A DNA stretch of 64,000 nt, taken from positions 372,001 to 436,000 of the forward strand of contig CAWGTA010000013.1 in assembly GCA_963825305.1 (NCBI GenBank), read 5' to 3'. Positions 35,962-46,000 of this stretch are shown here, piece by piece; position 1 is the stretch's first letter, and each line of letters opens with the position of its first letter. The notes beneath the pieces were generated by a model. That model searched no databases and had not been told where the DNA came from. It worked only from the letters and a program-made list of their open reading frames with translations. Source of the DNA: PSRJ01 sp963825305 (GTDB lineage: Bacteria; Acidobacteriota; Terriglobia; Bryobacterales; Bryobacteraceae). The translations under genes were made by a program, and so were the position numbers.

Positions 35962-36648
35962 TTGAGCAGACTCGAAGAATCGATCACCACCTGGCCGGCG
36001 AACCGGCTTCCTGCGACCTTGGCGCACCGCACGCGGCGTGTATACGACCGCGTGGCGGCAGTCTATCCGCTTTCCACCATGTTCTTTCACTCGCGCGCAC
36101 ATCGCTGCGCCCTGGAAATCTCCGGACTGCGGGATGGCATGCGGGTGCTGGAGGTGGCTACCGGCAGCGGCGAGATGTTTCGCCGGCTGGTGCGCGCCAA
36201 CGGGAGCGGCGCCACCGTGGGGGTCGATATCTCGCCCAATATGGCCGCGCGCACACAGCGGACCGCGCTGCGCAAGTACCCCGCCGCCCGCGCTCACTGC
36301 CAGGCGGTGGATGCACGGCATATGCCCTTCCGCGGCGAATCCTTCGATGCTATTTTCTGTTGTTACCTGCTGGAGTTGCTCGCTACCGAGGACATCACCG
36401 CCACGCTCGGCGAGTTTCACCGTATCTTGCGCGACCGCGGCCGGCTGTCCCTGGTGCTGATCGGCCAGAACACGGCGGCGTTCAATGCCATCTACAAAGT
36501 GCTGGGAAAGCTGGCGCCCGCATTTTGGGGCCGGCAGGTGGAGCAGCGCGTGCCCGAAATGATCGAGAGCAAGCGCTTCGAAATACTGGAGGACCGCACG
36601 GTCAGGCAGACGTTTTATCCGTCGCGCGTGCTGGTGGCGCGGAAGTAG
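35962..36648 (+). CDS. Class I SAM-dependent methyltransferase
   Basis: 228 residues from TTG 35962, placed 4-12 bases after the strong SD aaggagagaagg. Motif I is VLEVATGSGEMFRRL, motif II VGVDISPNMA, then AVDARHMPFRGESFDAIFCCYLLELL and HRILRDRGRLSLVL. It is similar to UbiE/COQ5-like quinone or lipid methyltransferases, but the substrate cannot be read from sequence. Downstream of the kinase on the same strand. Confidence 0.82.
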   Translation: MSRLEESITTWPANRLPATLAHRTRRVYDRVAAVYPLSTMFFHSRAHRCALEISGLRDGMRVLEVATGSGEMFRRLVRANGSGATVGVDISPNMAARTQRTALRKYPAARAHCQAVDARHMPFRGESFDAIFCCYLLELLATEDITATLGEFHRILRDRGRLSLVLIGQNTAAFNAIYKVLGKLAPAFWGRQVEQRVPEMIESKRFEILEDRTVRQTFYPSRVLVARK

Positions 36649-36654
36649 TGGCCA

Positions 36655-36966
36655 CCTGACTATAGCAATCGGAAGTTTACCAGGTTTGCCTTCGATCTGT
36701 TCCGGAGCCATGTAATGCACGCTGCCGATCAACATTCCGGTTACGGTACGAGTGGCTGCTAATACATCGGCCTTGGCAATTCCAAAGTCCGTGATCTCGG
36801 CTTTACCGTCAGGTTGCACCAGGATGTTGGCGGGCCTAGTGTCGCGGTGCACCACTCTCTTGCTGTGAGCAAACGCAACTTCACGCATCAGCCGGGAGTC
36901 GTCGCCGCGGTACACCACGGCCATCCCGCCCCTACCCGAGTTCGCCCCGAATCTCGTACCGGCCAA
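36655..36966 (-). pseudogene. Remnant of a Ser/Thr protein kinase (PknB-like)
   Basis: In minus-strand frame, kinase motifs appear close together: GRGGMAVVYRGDDSRLMREVA (Gly loop), FAHSKRVVHRDTRPANILV (catalytic loop, HRD with K to R in the DxKPxN), TDFGIAK (DFG) and GSVHYMAPEQIEGKP. The segment that should lie between the Gly loop and the HRD loop (Lys strand, helix C, hinge; ~100 residues) and the whole C-lobe are missing. This is a deleted relic of an acidobacterial kinase gene. Confidence 0.75.
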
Positions 36967-37333
36967 TGCTGGATGGCATAAATGAATTTAACCCATTTCG
37001 CCCAAGTAGCACAGGCCTCCCGGCCTGTGTCCGGTTTTCTTCGACAATCGTTACAACGCCTCCGCCACCAGCTCCGCGGTTATCGCGATCGCCGATTTCA
37101 AGGCGACCGGTAAACTACGCCGGACATAATTGGTCGACGGTATCACGGAAAGCACGTCACCGGCGGCAAAGACCGCCAGCGTTACGTAACGCTGGCGATC
37201 CCTGTCGCCGGCAAGGCACACCGACGGCTCGCAATGTCCACGTTCGTACACCACCGGGCGACTTAACAAGACTTTACCTGGGAATTTGGAGTCGAAGGGC
37301 GACGTTCCACCCCCGAGTTTCGTCAACGCTAAT
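36967..37333. other. Gene-free stretch with palindromic repeats
   Basis: Between the kinase remnant and the SpoIIE-type phosphatase. It holds a CACAGGCC/GGCCTGTG hairpin (37010-37029) and a head-to-head GC palindrome pair (37158-37213). A minus-strand open stretch ending at 37051 has no recognisable homology and is not called a gene. Confidence 0.6.
37158..37213. repeat. Head-to-head composite GC palindrome
   Basis: An inverted copy of the CGGCGG-type hairpin (37158-37184) is joined through GTTACGTAAC to a CTGGCGA-type hairpin (to 37213). The same composite stands at 46195-46248 upstream of the Oar-like receptor. Confidence 0.75.
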
Positions 37334-38167
37334 ATGAACGACCATCCTTTCTTACGTTGTTCTCTTTCCACCACATCTCCGGCCACCGACCGCGAGGCCG
37401 CTGGCATCCTACAGAGCCACTCTGTTGCTCGCCAATCGCCTCACGTGGATGGCTTGGACTACTACGGAGAGTGCCGCCCGGCCGGTAACCCTGCCGGAGA
37501 TTTCTTTGATTTCGTGTCGTTACCCGATAGCGTCCTGGCCGTCTCCGTGGGTGACGTTTCCGGCGACGGCGTTGGCGCCGCGATTTCCATGTCCGGGTTG
37601 CAGGCCTTCCTTCGCGGCCTTACCCTCCAACATGACCAGCAGATCACTCATGTCGTGGAAGAATTGAACCGCGATATCTGCCAGGCTGCGCCCGACAACT
37701 TTTACGCCACATTGCTCTACGCGCGAGTTGACGTGTTGCGCCGCCAGATCCACTATGCCAGCGCCCGCCATGAGCCCGCCTTATTGGTTCGGAATCGGAC
37801 GAGTGTCATTCAACCGCTCGATAGTACCGGCACGGTGCTCGGGCTGACCTCGCGGAGCACTTACCAACAGCGCATCGTTTCTTTCGAACCGGGGGATGTG
37901 TTCGTCGCGTTCAGCGACGGAATTACGGACGCGGTCGATTCCGAGGGTCGTGAGTTCGGTCAAAAAGGAGTGGTCCGGATCATACAGGACTGCGCCCGGG
38001 CGCGCGCCTCGGATTTGGTGGGCCGGGTTGTGGAAGAGGTCGACCGCTTCACCCGCCACCAAAAACCGTCGGACGACCGAACCGCCATAGCAATCCGCTT
38101 CGCCGAACGGGCAGCGCAGGCGACTTCCCATGAAGAAGCCACCGAGCTAGCATTCGCCACCGCCTAG
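37334..38167 (+). CDS. SpoIIE/RsbU-type PP2C serine phosphatase
   Basis: 277 residues from ATG 37334 (MNDHPFLRC); an upstream in-frame ATG at 37286 would read through the repeat end. PP2C-like motifs are PAGNPAGDFFDFVSL, VSVGDVSGDGVGAAISMSGLQAFLR, YASARHEPALLV, FVAFSDGITDAVDSEGREFG and SDDRTAIAIRF; the acidic metal ligands are present. This family dephosphorylates anti-anti-sigma factors. No STAS or anti-sigma gene is adjacent and no sensor domain is fused, so it is an orphan. Confidence 0.85.
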   Translation: MNDHPFLRCSLSTTSPATDREAAGILQSHSVARQSPHVDGLDYYGECRPAGNPAGDFFDFVSLPDSVLAVSVGDVSGDGVGAAISMSGLQAFLRGLTLQHDQQITHVVEELNRDICQAAPDNFYATLLYARVDVLRRQIHYASARHEPALLVRNRTSVIQPLDSTGTVLGLTSRSTYQQRIVSFEPGDVFVAFSDGITDAVDSEGREFGQKGVVRIIQDCARARASDLVGRVVEEVDRFTRHQKPSDDRTAIAIRFAERAAQATSHEEATELAFATA

Positions 38168-38173
38168 TGGGAA

Positions 38174-38200
38174 GTAGCGCTGGCGATCTTTGTCGCCGGC
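38174..38200. repeat. GC palindrome after the phosphatase gene
   Basis: Arms CTGGCGA and TCGCCGG around tctttg; same type as 21051-21075. It lies 6 bases after the stop. Confidence 0.65.
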
Positions 38201-38321
38201 ATCCCTGTGTGCCGTGCTCGGATCGGCGAGAAGCCGCGCTCCGCGACCGCATGGACGACTGCCATCACGCCCCTGCAAGCCAACGAAGCGAATGCCTGCC
38301 GCGGGCACTAAGCGCCAGTAG

Positions 38322-38349
38322 GGCAGGCGATCGCTTTATGTCGCCTGCC
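38322..38349 (+). promoter_or_regulatory. Strong hairpin just upstream of the FMN dehydrogenase start
   Basis: Nine-base arms GGCAGGCGA and TCGCCTGCC around a ten-base loop, ending 21 bases before ATG 38371. A TATAAG sequence lies between. It could be an operator or a leader hairpin, or a dispersed palindrome. Confidence 0.4.
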
Positions 38350-38370
38350 TGACCACTGTAGTATAAGTCC

Positions 38371-39567
38371 ATGAGCCATGCCTTCTCCGCCCGCCGCGAA
38401 TTCCTGCGCTTCCTTGCTGCCAGCCCATTGGTGGCGCGAGCCTGGGCCCAGGACGCCGGCTCCGCGCCATCCGCTAAAGACATTCTCGACGTGATGGAGT
38501 TCGAGCCTCTGGCGCGTAAGGCCCTTCCACCGGCGCATTGGGGCTACATGGCCACGGGTGTGGACGACGAAGTGACGCTGCGCATGAACCGGGAAGCGTT
38601 TCAGCATTACCAACTACGCGCCCGCCGCCTGATCGATGTCACCCAGGCAGATCTCAAGACCACCGTGTTCGGCGCCGCTTGGGATATGCCGATCTACGTC
38701 AGCGCGGTGGGCAGCCAGAGAGCATTTCATCCCGACGGCGAACTGGCCACGGCCCGTGCGGCCAAGGCCAAGAAGACCATGCAGATGCTCTCCACCGTCA
38801 CCTCGTTTTCGGTGGAAGACGTTGCCAAGGCCCTCGGCACGCCCCCCTGGTATCAGCTCTACATGCCGGCCACCTGGCCCGATACCGAGAAGATGGTGAA
38901 GCGCGCGGAGGCCGCGGGCTGCCCCGTGCTGGCCTGGACCATCGATCTTCTCGCCGGCCGCAACACCGAAACCGCCACCCGTTTCGCGCGGGCGGATACA
39001 CGGAATTGCCTTTCCTGCCACACGGATTCGCCTAACGCCCTTGCCAGCGCGAAGAGCAATCGCAACCGGCCCATGTTTGCCGGTTTGTCCGGAGAGATAA
39101 ATCCGCCGGGCGCCACTTGGGCTTATGTCGACCGGCTCAAGAAGTTGACCAAAATGAAGCTGGTTCTGAAGGGCATCGATACCGCCGAGGATGCCAAACG
39201 TGCCCTTGAGCACGGCGTAGATGGCGTGATCGTCTCCAATCATGGCGGACGCGCCGCAGAGACCGGCCGCGGCACCATCGATATCCTCCCCGAAGTCGTG
39301 GATGCCGTAGGCGCTCAAATTCCAGTCTTCGTCGACGGCGGATTTCGCCGCGGCTCGGACGTCTACAAAGCCCTAGCCATTGGCGCGCGTGCGGTGGGCA
39401 TCGGACGGGCGTACATCTACGGTCTCTCCGCGTTTGGGCAAGAAGGCGTGGAGCGCGTCCTCGATATCCTGCGCGCCGAGTTGACACTCACGATGCGCCA
39501 GTTCGGCACACCGGCGATCGCGCAGATCACGCGCGCGTCGATTCTCAGGAACGGCGTGCGGCTCTAA
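38371..39567 (+). CDS. FMN-dependent alpha-hydroxyacid dehydrogenase with Tat signal and CxxCH motif
   Basis: 398 residues of the lactate/glycolate/mandelate oxidase family (PF01070). The N-terminus SARREFLRFLAASPLVARAWA (twin Arg at 8-9) looks like a Tat signal, suggesting export with FMN already bound. TIM-barrel motifs are MPIYVSAVG, WTIDLLAGRN, VLKGI, IVSNHGGR (catalytic His 291, Arg 294) and VFVDGGFRRGSDVYKALAIGA. Residues 213-217 read CLSCH, a haem-c attachment motif inside loop 4, unexpected for the simple family. Electrons could go to a haem or cytochrome. The substrate is not deducible. Confidence 0.85.
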   Translation: MSHAFSARREFLRFLAASPLVARAWAQDAGSAPSAKDILDVMEFEPLARKALPPAHWGYMATGVDDEVTLRMNREAFQHYQLRARRLIDVTQADLKTTVFGAAWDMPIYVSAVGSQRAFHPDGELATARAAKAKKTMQMLSTVTSFSVEDVAKALGTPPWYQLYMPATWPDTEKMVKRAEAAGCPVLAWTIDLLAGRNTETATRFARADTRNCLSCHTDSPNALASAKSNRNRPMFAGLSGEINPPGATWAYVDRLKKLTKMKLVLKGIDTAEDAKRALEHGVDGVIVSNHGGRAAETGRGTIDILPEVVDAVGAQIPVFVDGGFRRGSDVYKALAIGARAVGIGRAYIYGLSAFGQEGVERVLDILRAELTLTMRQFGTPAIAQITRASILRNGVRL

Positions 39568-42261
39568 AACTCGATCCGAAAACCCAATCGCACCGCCCGT
39601 GCCGCCTGGATCGCCACCGGCAGCCTCAAATTAAACGACGGACCACTCAAGTCACTCTCCTGAATCCGGTGCCCCGCGTTGGTCACGTTCATTACGTCAG
39701 CGGTCCCCGAAATCCGCCCGAAGGGCAACCGAAACTCCCGCCGTACCCGAACATTCCAATTCGTCACGTGCTCCGCACGGTTGCCGCCCTCGGGACTCCC
39801 GCGCACCGTGGTGGCCACCAGGAACGGCCCGTGCGCGAGGCCAGTCACCAAGAGCTGCCGGGCGAACGCCAGCCCATCCAAGTAGTCCGCCACCGTCGCC
39901 AGTTCGATTCCGCCCCACGGCAAACGGTAAGTCGCTTGCGCCTTGCCGACGTAGGCGCGGTCGAAGAAGCTGCGGTTCGAAGCGTTGATCGTGGTGTTCG
40001 GATCGAGCAACAGCGCGCCGATCACGCCCGGGTCGTTGGCCCAAGGGCTGTCGCCGGGGTTGGTAGGGCCGTGCGTCTTCTCCGCCAGGAACGACGCGCC
40101 GAGCAGTCAGGCTATGCCACCGCGTCCGCGCCTCCGCCACAAATCCCATGGAGCGTTCGCTCAAGCCCGGCGGATTGGTCAACAGGTAGCGGTCCTGGCC
40201 GAGGGTCGCCGCGTTCTGCTGGTAAACCGTCAACGCCTGGTTGTCGAACGGATCGGTGATTATCACCGGCGAGAACGCCTGCAGCGGCACGCCCACATCC
40301 ATCGCCGCGAGGCGATCTTTGTCGTCACGGCGAAACAGATGCATGCCCAGGAATGTCGTGGTGGCCAGTGCCATTTCGGCGCCCACGTGGAATTCGTCGC
40401 TGTATGGCCTGCGCAGCGATGGGGAGATCGTAGAGTAGCGCCCGCCGAAGCGGATCAGCAAGGGACCTTGCTCGCCAGCGTCGAACCAGCCGTTGGCATT
40501 GCGATCGATCCACTGATAAACCAGCCCGCTCAAGCTGTTCGGATTCGCGAAATCGAGATAACGTCCAGCCACCGGAACGTATCGCCGGGCATATGCGCCC
40601 CGCAGGATCAGGCCGTGCGTGTGCGGCACCTGCCACGCGAGCCCGGCACGCGGTGAGATGTTCCAGACCGGGAAGCTCCCGGAACGCCCCTCGATCGATC
40701 CGAGAGACGCGTCCCCAAGAACGCCGAGATCGAGCGACACCGTTCGCGTTACGGAGACGTGATCTGCAAGATAGGCCGAGAGTGACGAGACGATCTCCAG
40801 GCTATCGGTCGGCGTATTGAAATCGATCACGAATGCAGGCGCACCGTTGGCCGTAATCAGGTTCATGTTGGAGGGAGCGCTGAAGCGATTGCGCGACGAC
40901 GACCTCTGGAACCCCCCGCCCACCACGATCCGATGATGGCGCAACGCGTCCAGTTGCCATGCCGCTTCCAGATCGTGGCGCGTGCGAATCGCCAGATTCT
41001 GAAGCGGCGCGGCCCCCGTCACCATGCCGTCCAGCATTTCGATGCGGCTCTGCAGTGGCCCGGCGCCATGCGCTGCGTCCAACCCGTCCAAATGCGCGGT
41101 TGAGTATCCATACCGCACCTGCACGACCCCCCACCGCGACGCCTGATGGGTCCACCCGGTCTGCACTAAATCCAAATGATCCACTTCCGCCTCACCCGGC
41201 AGCCCCCCAGGCAAGACATACGACGGCGCGGACCGATTGCCGCTCAGCGCCTCGAACCCCGCCGGCTGCCCCCAGTCGGACAGATCGACCCGCGAGCCAA
41301 CGTATTCCGCTTCCAACTGATCCCGTGCGCTGGCCCGCAAGCGCCCGCGCGTGTTAGCGAACAGCTCCCGGCTGCGTTGTTCATTGCCCGGCGCAGCCAG
41401 CGGAACGGTCTGCCCGGACCACTGTCCGGTCGCCGAGCCGAACCAGTCGGCCCACTTGGTCACGGGCCCGCCCACCTCCAGGCCATCGCGCGTGAACCAA
41501 TTGAATTCCTCGGCCTGCTGAACCAGGCCGCGTTCGGCCACTGAGGGCAGATTCGAGGAGGCCAGCCCCGAACCCGTATCCATGCTCGAAAGCGTGCCGT
41601 GCCACTGCGTTCCTGGCTCGGCGAGAAAGAAACCCACCTCGGTTCCGGTGCTCGTGGTCGTTCCTGCAAAGGCGCCGCGCGCCATCATCTCATCCATGGC
41701 TTCGACATTCGGCAGAATCACCGGAAGCCCAGGCTGATAGGGATCGGTCGCGTCCATGCCTTGCAGCATGAATCGGGTGTCGGTCCACGAAGACGCGCGT
41801 TGCGACACCAGCGCCAGTCGGTAGTCGCTGAGACCCAGGAAATCGAGCGGTTCTGTGACGGTGGCGGGCTCACGGCTGAGCAGGACGCCCTGCGAACTGA
41901 CTGCCTCAGGGAAAGTTTGCGCGCGGGTCGCATCGGCCCAAAGCCCCGCTGCCGGCAACGGCTGGCTGGTGGACGCCGCCAGGTCCACGCGGGTGGTTTC
42001 CAGCGGCGCCACGTACACAGACACTTCCGAGAACTGGTATCGCCCATAAGGCAAGGTAACCGTGAAAGCGCCCGCGGCATCTGCGTGAATCGTAGTGTGG
42101 AAGCCGGCCCCGCCGGTGACCTCGATCGTCTGGCCACCCAGTGTATGTCCTTCGACAATCCCGGTGGTCAACTGCGCCGATGCGGTGCCCGCCACCATCA
42201 GCGCTACTGCCACCAGCCCGCTACTGCCGCAGCACCGCAAAACGGCTGATCGAATAGCCAA
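39564..42261 (-). pseudogene. TonB-dependent-receptor-like outer-membrane protein, one frameshift
   Basis: About 895 residues if repaired. From TTG 42261 there is a signal peptide (AIRSAVLRCC...GLVAVALMVAGTASAQ), then a short carboxypeptidase-regulatory-like beta domain, then a long beta-barrel-like region (ARRYVPVAGRYLDFANPNSLSGLVYQWI, RRPYSDEFHVGAEMALATTTFLGMHLF). Near 40105 one extra base shifts the frame; LGASFLAEKTHG...IGALLLDPNTTI...RREFLRLPFGRISGTADVMN-type barrel strands continue to the stop at 39564. No plug signature is recognised. It overlaps the PAP2 gene end. Confidence 0.7.
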
Positions 42262-42994
42262 GCGCGCCCCCCATGAAGACGTCTGACACGAAGTGCGCCG
42301 AAAGCGAAACGCGCGAGAACCCCACAACTCCCGCCAGGCCGTACGCCACGAAAGGAACCCAGCGGTGATGCGGATAACGCCGGGCAACCACTGTCGCCAC
42401 AGCGAAGGCCGCGATGGTGTGGCCGGATGGGAAGCTGCCGTTCCCGCGCAGGAAGGACCCCTTACTGTCGAGCCAGGTGTCGGAATAATTTCCGCCGGTC
42501 CCGATGGCAGCCGGGCGCACGCGCCGGTCGATGTCCTTGAAGACTGTAGTCACAATCTCTACGTTGGCGATGGCTTCCGCGGCAAGCAGACCGGTCTTCT
42601 GCAAATGCGAGTCTTTACGGGCCAGCCCGATCAGATAGAACGCCGCCGGGGCTGCGATGATCCCATACGTTGTGTTACTGCCGCTAAACACGCTGTTGAA
42701 TCCGCTGAACGAATTCGTGTGGTGGAAATAGGGTGTGTCATGCGGGTCTAGAGCCACCAGGCCGGCGGTAGCTCCGAGCACGGCGGCCGTGGGAATCAAA
42801 ACGTTGGGCTTGCCGAGTTGCAACGGAAACAGCCAGATCTTTTTTTCGTCGCTGAGGATGTTGGGAATCAACTCCTTCAACGATACGGACCGGTCGGTGT
42901 CCGCGGCCGGGTGCGATTCAGCCGTGTCAGGCGCGGGAACCTGCGCAACGGCAAGCACCGGCACAAACAAAAATAGCGGAACAACAATCTTCAT
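42221..42994 (-). CDS. PAP2-family membrane phosphatase
   Basis: 257 residues from ATG 42994 (MKIVVPLFLFVPVLAVAQ signal), or 262 from ATG 43009. The three acid-phosphatase motifs are complete: KDIDRRVRP, PSGHTIAAF and SRVSLSAHFVSDVFMGG. It is a lipid-phosphate phosphatase (for example undecaprenyl- or phosphatidyl-phosphate) at the membrane outer face. It lies between two receptor genes on the same strand, with overlap at its 3' end and 8 bases or less at its 5' end, so one operon is likely. Confidence 0.9.
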   Translation of the reverse strand: MKIVVPLFLFVPVLAVAQVPAPDTAESHPAADTDRSVSLKELIPNILSDEKKIWLFPLQLGKPNVLIPTAAVLGATAGLVALDPHDTPYFHHTNSFSGFNSVFSGSNTTYGIIAAPAAFYLIGLARKDSHLQKTGLLAAEAIANVEIVTTVFKDIDRRVRPAAIGTGGNYSDTWLDSKGSFLRGNGSFPSGHTIAAFAVATVVARRYPHHRWVPFVAYGLAGVVGFSRVSLSAHFVSDVFMGGALGYSISRFAVLRQ

Positions 42995-43002
42995 CTTGAT
43001 CC

Positions 43003-46000
43003 TTACCACTCTACACGTACGACCACCTGCATTTGGCGCGCGGGAGTCGACGTATGGCTAATCGCCCCCGCGGACTCAACCCCCAGTATGCGGTTGGGCA
43101 GTGCGAGGTTCGTCTGGTTCAGCGAGTTAAAAACTTCGATGCGCGTTTCCAGGCGCAGCCGTTCGCGCAATGGAAAGCTCCGGGCGAGCGAGACATCCGC
43201 GGTCGTAATCCCAGGTCCCCGTAGAATATCGAAGCCAGAGTTGCCGTACTGATATAGCGCGGGCACGGCGAACGCGCGATTCGGATCCGCGGGGTTCAGG
43301 CTGGTATTGAACCACTGCAGGTACGAGCGCTGGCCCGCCGGAAGCGCGCCACTGCCGAGACGGTCCGGAAGCTGGAAACCTCCATCGTTCAAGCTGTTGA
43401 TGGCCAGTTGCGGCGTGAAGGGCAGGCCGGTCTGCGCAGTGATCACGGCGGCGGTGCGCCAGTTGGCAATGGCCGCACGCAGCAGTCCCGCGCTTTTCTG
43501 ACCCGGAGGATTTCGGAAGGGCAGGTCATACGACGCCGTCAACACCAGCCGTTGGGCGATATCGAACGGCGAGGCGGAACGGTTGCCGCGCAGGTGGTAA
43601 ATGAACTGAGGATCCGGCGGCCGGCTGTCCTGGCCCGTGCCCGGTGCGGTCGAATCATCCAGAGACTTGGCGTAGCGGAAGGTCATCAGCAGTTGCAACC
43701 CCGGCGCCGGCCGCCCCGCCAGTTTGACTTGCCCGCCGTAGTAGGTGGAGCCGCCCGCAAAGCCCAGATACTCAATGCGGGAATGGTAGGGTTCGTAAGG
43801 GTAGCGCGGAAGGGCATACGGCGTCGGCGCGGGGTAGGGCTGGTTGGCGTCGAAGGTCTCATATAGATGAATGCCCATCGATCCCATGCCCGCCACCTCG
43901 AGGCTGAGCTCCGGCCGCAGGCGTTGCTCCAGGAACAGCCCCCACTGGTCGGCGTAGGGAGTGTAGTCGCGCGGCTCGATGGCATAGATGGACGCATGCG
44001 CAGCGTTGAGGCTGGCTGCATCGAACGTGGTGAGCGGCTGCGGTGCCGGCAGTCCCGCGGACAGACTTGGCCCCACCTGAAACGTGCCATTGATCTGGTC
44101 CAGCCGCGAGGCGTAGGGAGGATTCTGCGCCAGTATGCCCTCGGCTACGTACGACCCCGTGTCATACGCTTTGCTGAAGCCGCCGCGCAGCACCGTGGAA
44201 CCGCTTCCCAAAACATCCCAAACAAAGCCAATTCGCGGCGCGATGGTTCGCTTGTTGAACCCCAGGCCGCCGTACGAATTCACGCCCCCCTGTCCGGCAA
44301 ATTGATTCAGTGCAGGGGTTTGGCGGTCAAAGTTAAAGTTCACCATGCGGTTGCTGGCATCGGTCACCGGAGGATCCAGCGAATAGCGCAGCCCACCTTG
44401 AATCCGCAGCTTCCTGCCGATCCGGATCTCATCCTGGGCGAAGCCCGCCCATTCCCATCCGCGGATTTGGAAGGGGGAAAACTGCACGTCGCGCCGGACC
44501 TCCTCGGGATATCCGGTGAGCAGCGACGCAATCGAATCGCCCGCCAGGCCAACTCCGGGTTGGCCCGTGTAGTCGGGCGTAAAGAGGAATGTGCCGCGGC
44601 TGGTCCATTGGGAAGCCGTGCCATCCACCTGTCTGCGAATCGCCTGCACGCCGAACTCCCAGGTATGCCGCGCGGTCTTCCAAAGCACCGAGTCTTCGAT
44701 CTGAAAGCTGGTAGTGCGAACCTGGACGGGCACTGCTTCGGCCGCGCCCAACTGGGTGAACCCTTCGAGGTTGATCACGGGGCTCTGGTCGAGGGGCTGC
44801 CCATTCAGATTGAGCCGGTTCACGCTGGCCCGGAGCTCGTTGATCAAATTCGGGTGCACTTGAAATGTATGGGAAACCGCGCCGCCCCATGCGGTCAGGC
44901 GGGTGTCGGCCGCGTCCGCGTGCTGGGCGGAGTCGCTGGCGATTGCGGGGCCCGGTAGCGCACTGGGCGATTGCTGACCCTGCCGCTGGTAACTGATGCG
45001 GCCGAACAGCGTGTTTCGCGACGAGATGATCTTATCGGTGCGGGCGTTGAACCAACTGCTGTTCTGAATCTGATCGGGCGTGAAGCGGTAGTTATCGGCA
45101 GCGCCGGGCAGGTTGGGATCGGGATAAAGGTTCGCCAGAGCCAGGCCGTCCGGCGAGAGGCTCCCACTGGGAATTTGATTTCCCGCGAACGGCTGTCGCA
45201 GGAAACGGTTGTCGCCAATCGGGGCGATCGAAAGCGGATCGTAGATCGGGGTGGCGCCGAAAAAACCCGCCTTCTGGGCCGCGGTGGGAACCGTGGAAAT
45301 TACCGTGAGACCCTGGCGGCCCCGCAGCGCTTCGGCATCGACGAAGAAGAACCACGAGTCTTTGCGGAGCGGCCCGCCCGCGCTTGCGCCGAACTGATTC
45401 TCGGTGAGGCCGGGCTTGTGCGCCCCATCGAAGAAGTTGCGGGCGTCAAGCGCGGAGTTCCGCAGGTAGTCGAACGCACTACCGTGGAACTGGCCCGATC
45501 CGGAGCGCGTTTCGACATCGACACTGCCCCCGGTGGCGTGGCCCAGCGCCGCGGGAATGTAAACTTCCGAGAGGCTCACTGATTCGATCGCCTCGGCAGG
45601 CGGCATGAGAACCGCCCCACGGAGCCAGCTCTCATTGTTATCGACGCCGTCGATCTGGAAATTGTTGTCCTGCGCGCGCTGGCCGAGGGCATTAAAACCC
45701 GAACTACCGCGGGGCGAGAGGGGCGTGTAGCCTTCCAGGTTTCCGCCTTCCTGTCCGAGCGTGACTTCCGAGCCACCGCGGATGGCGTCCAGATAATTGC
45801 CGCTCTCCGATGGAGCGGCGGGGGAGTCCTTGGATTCGAAGACCGTCCAGCGGGCCGGCAGGGTCACGGGAAGGGTCACGCTCTGACCATCGCGGATGTC
45901 GGTGAGGACGGTCGCCGAAGCGCCGGTGCGGGCGGATCGCGCGACTACTACATACGATCCAGCGGGGACGCGCAAGGCCTGGTAGTTCCCCTGTTGGTCA

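Noticed and set aside
35572..36654. Extension of the kinase remnant frame to 464 codons
   Set aside because: After the EGKPGK segment the frame enters antisense of the methyltransferase and histidine kinase genes and has no kinase C-lobe.
37051..37333. Minus-strand open stretch ending LKSAIAITAELVAEAL
   Set aside because: No recognisable family, contains the dispersed palindrome, and would run into the SpoIIE-type gene.
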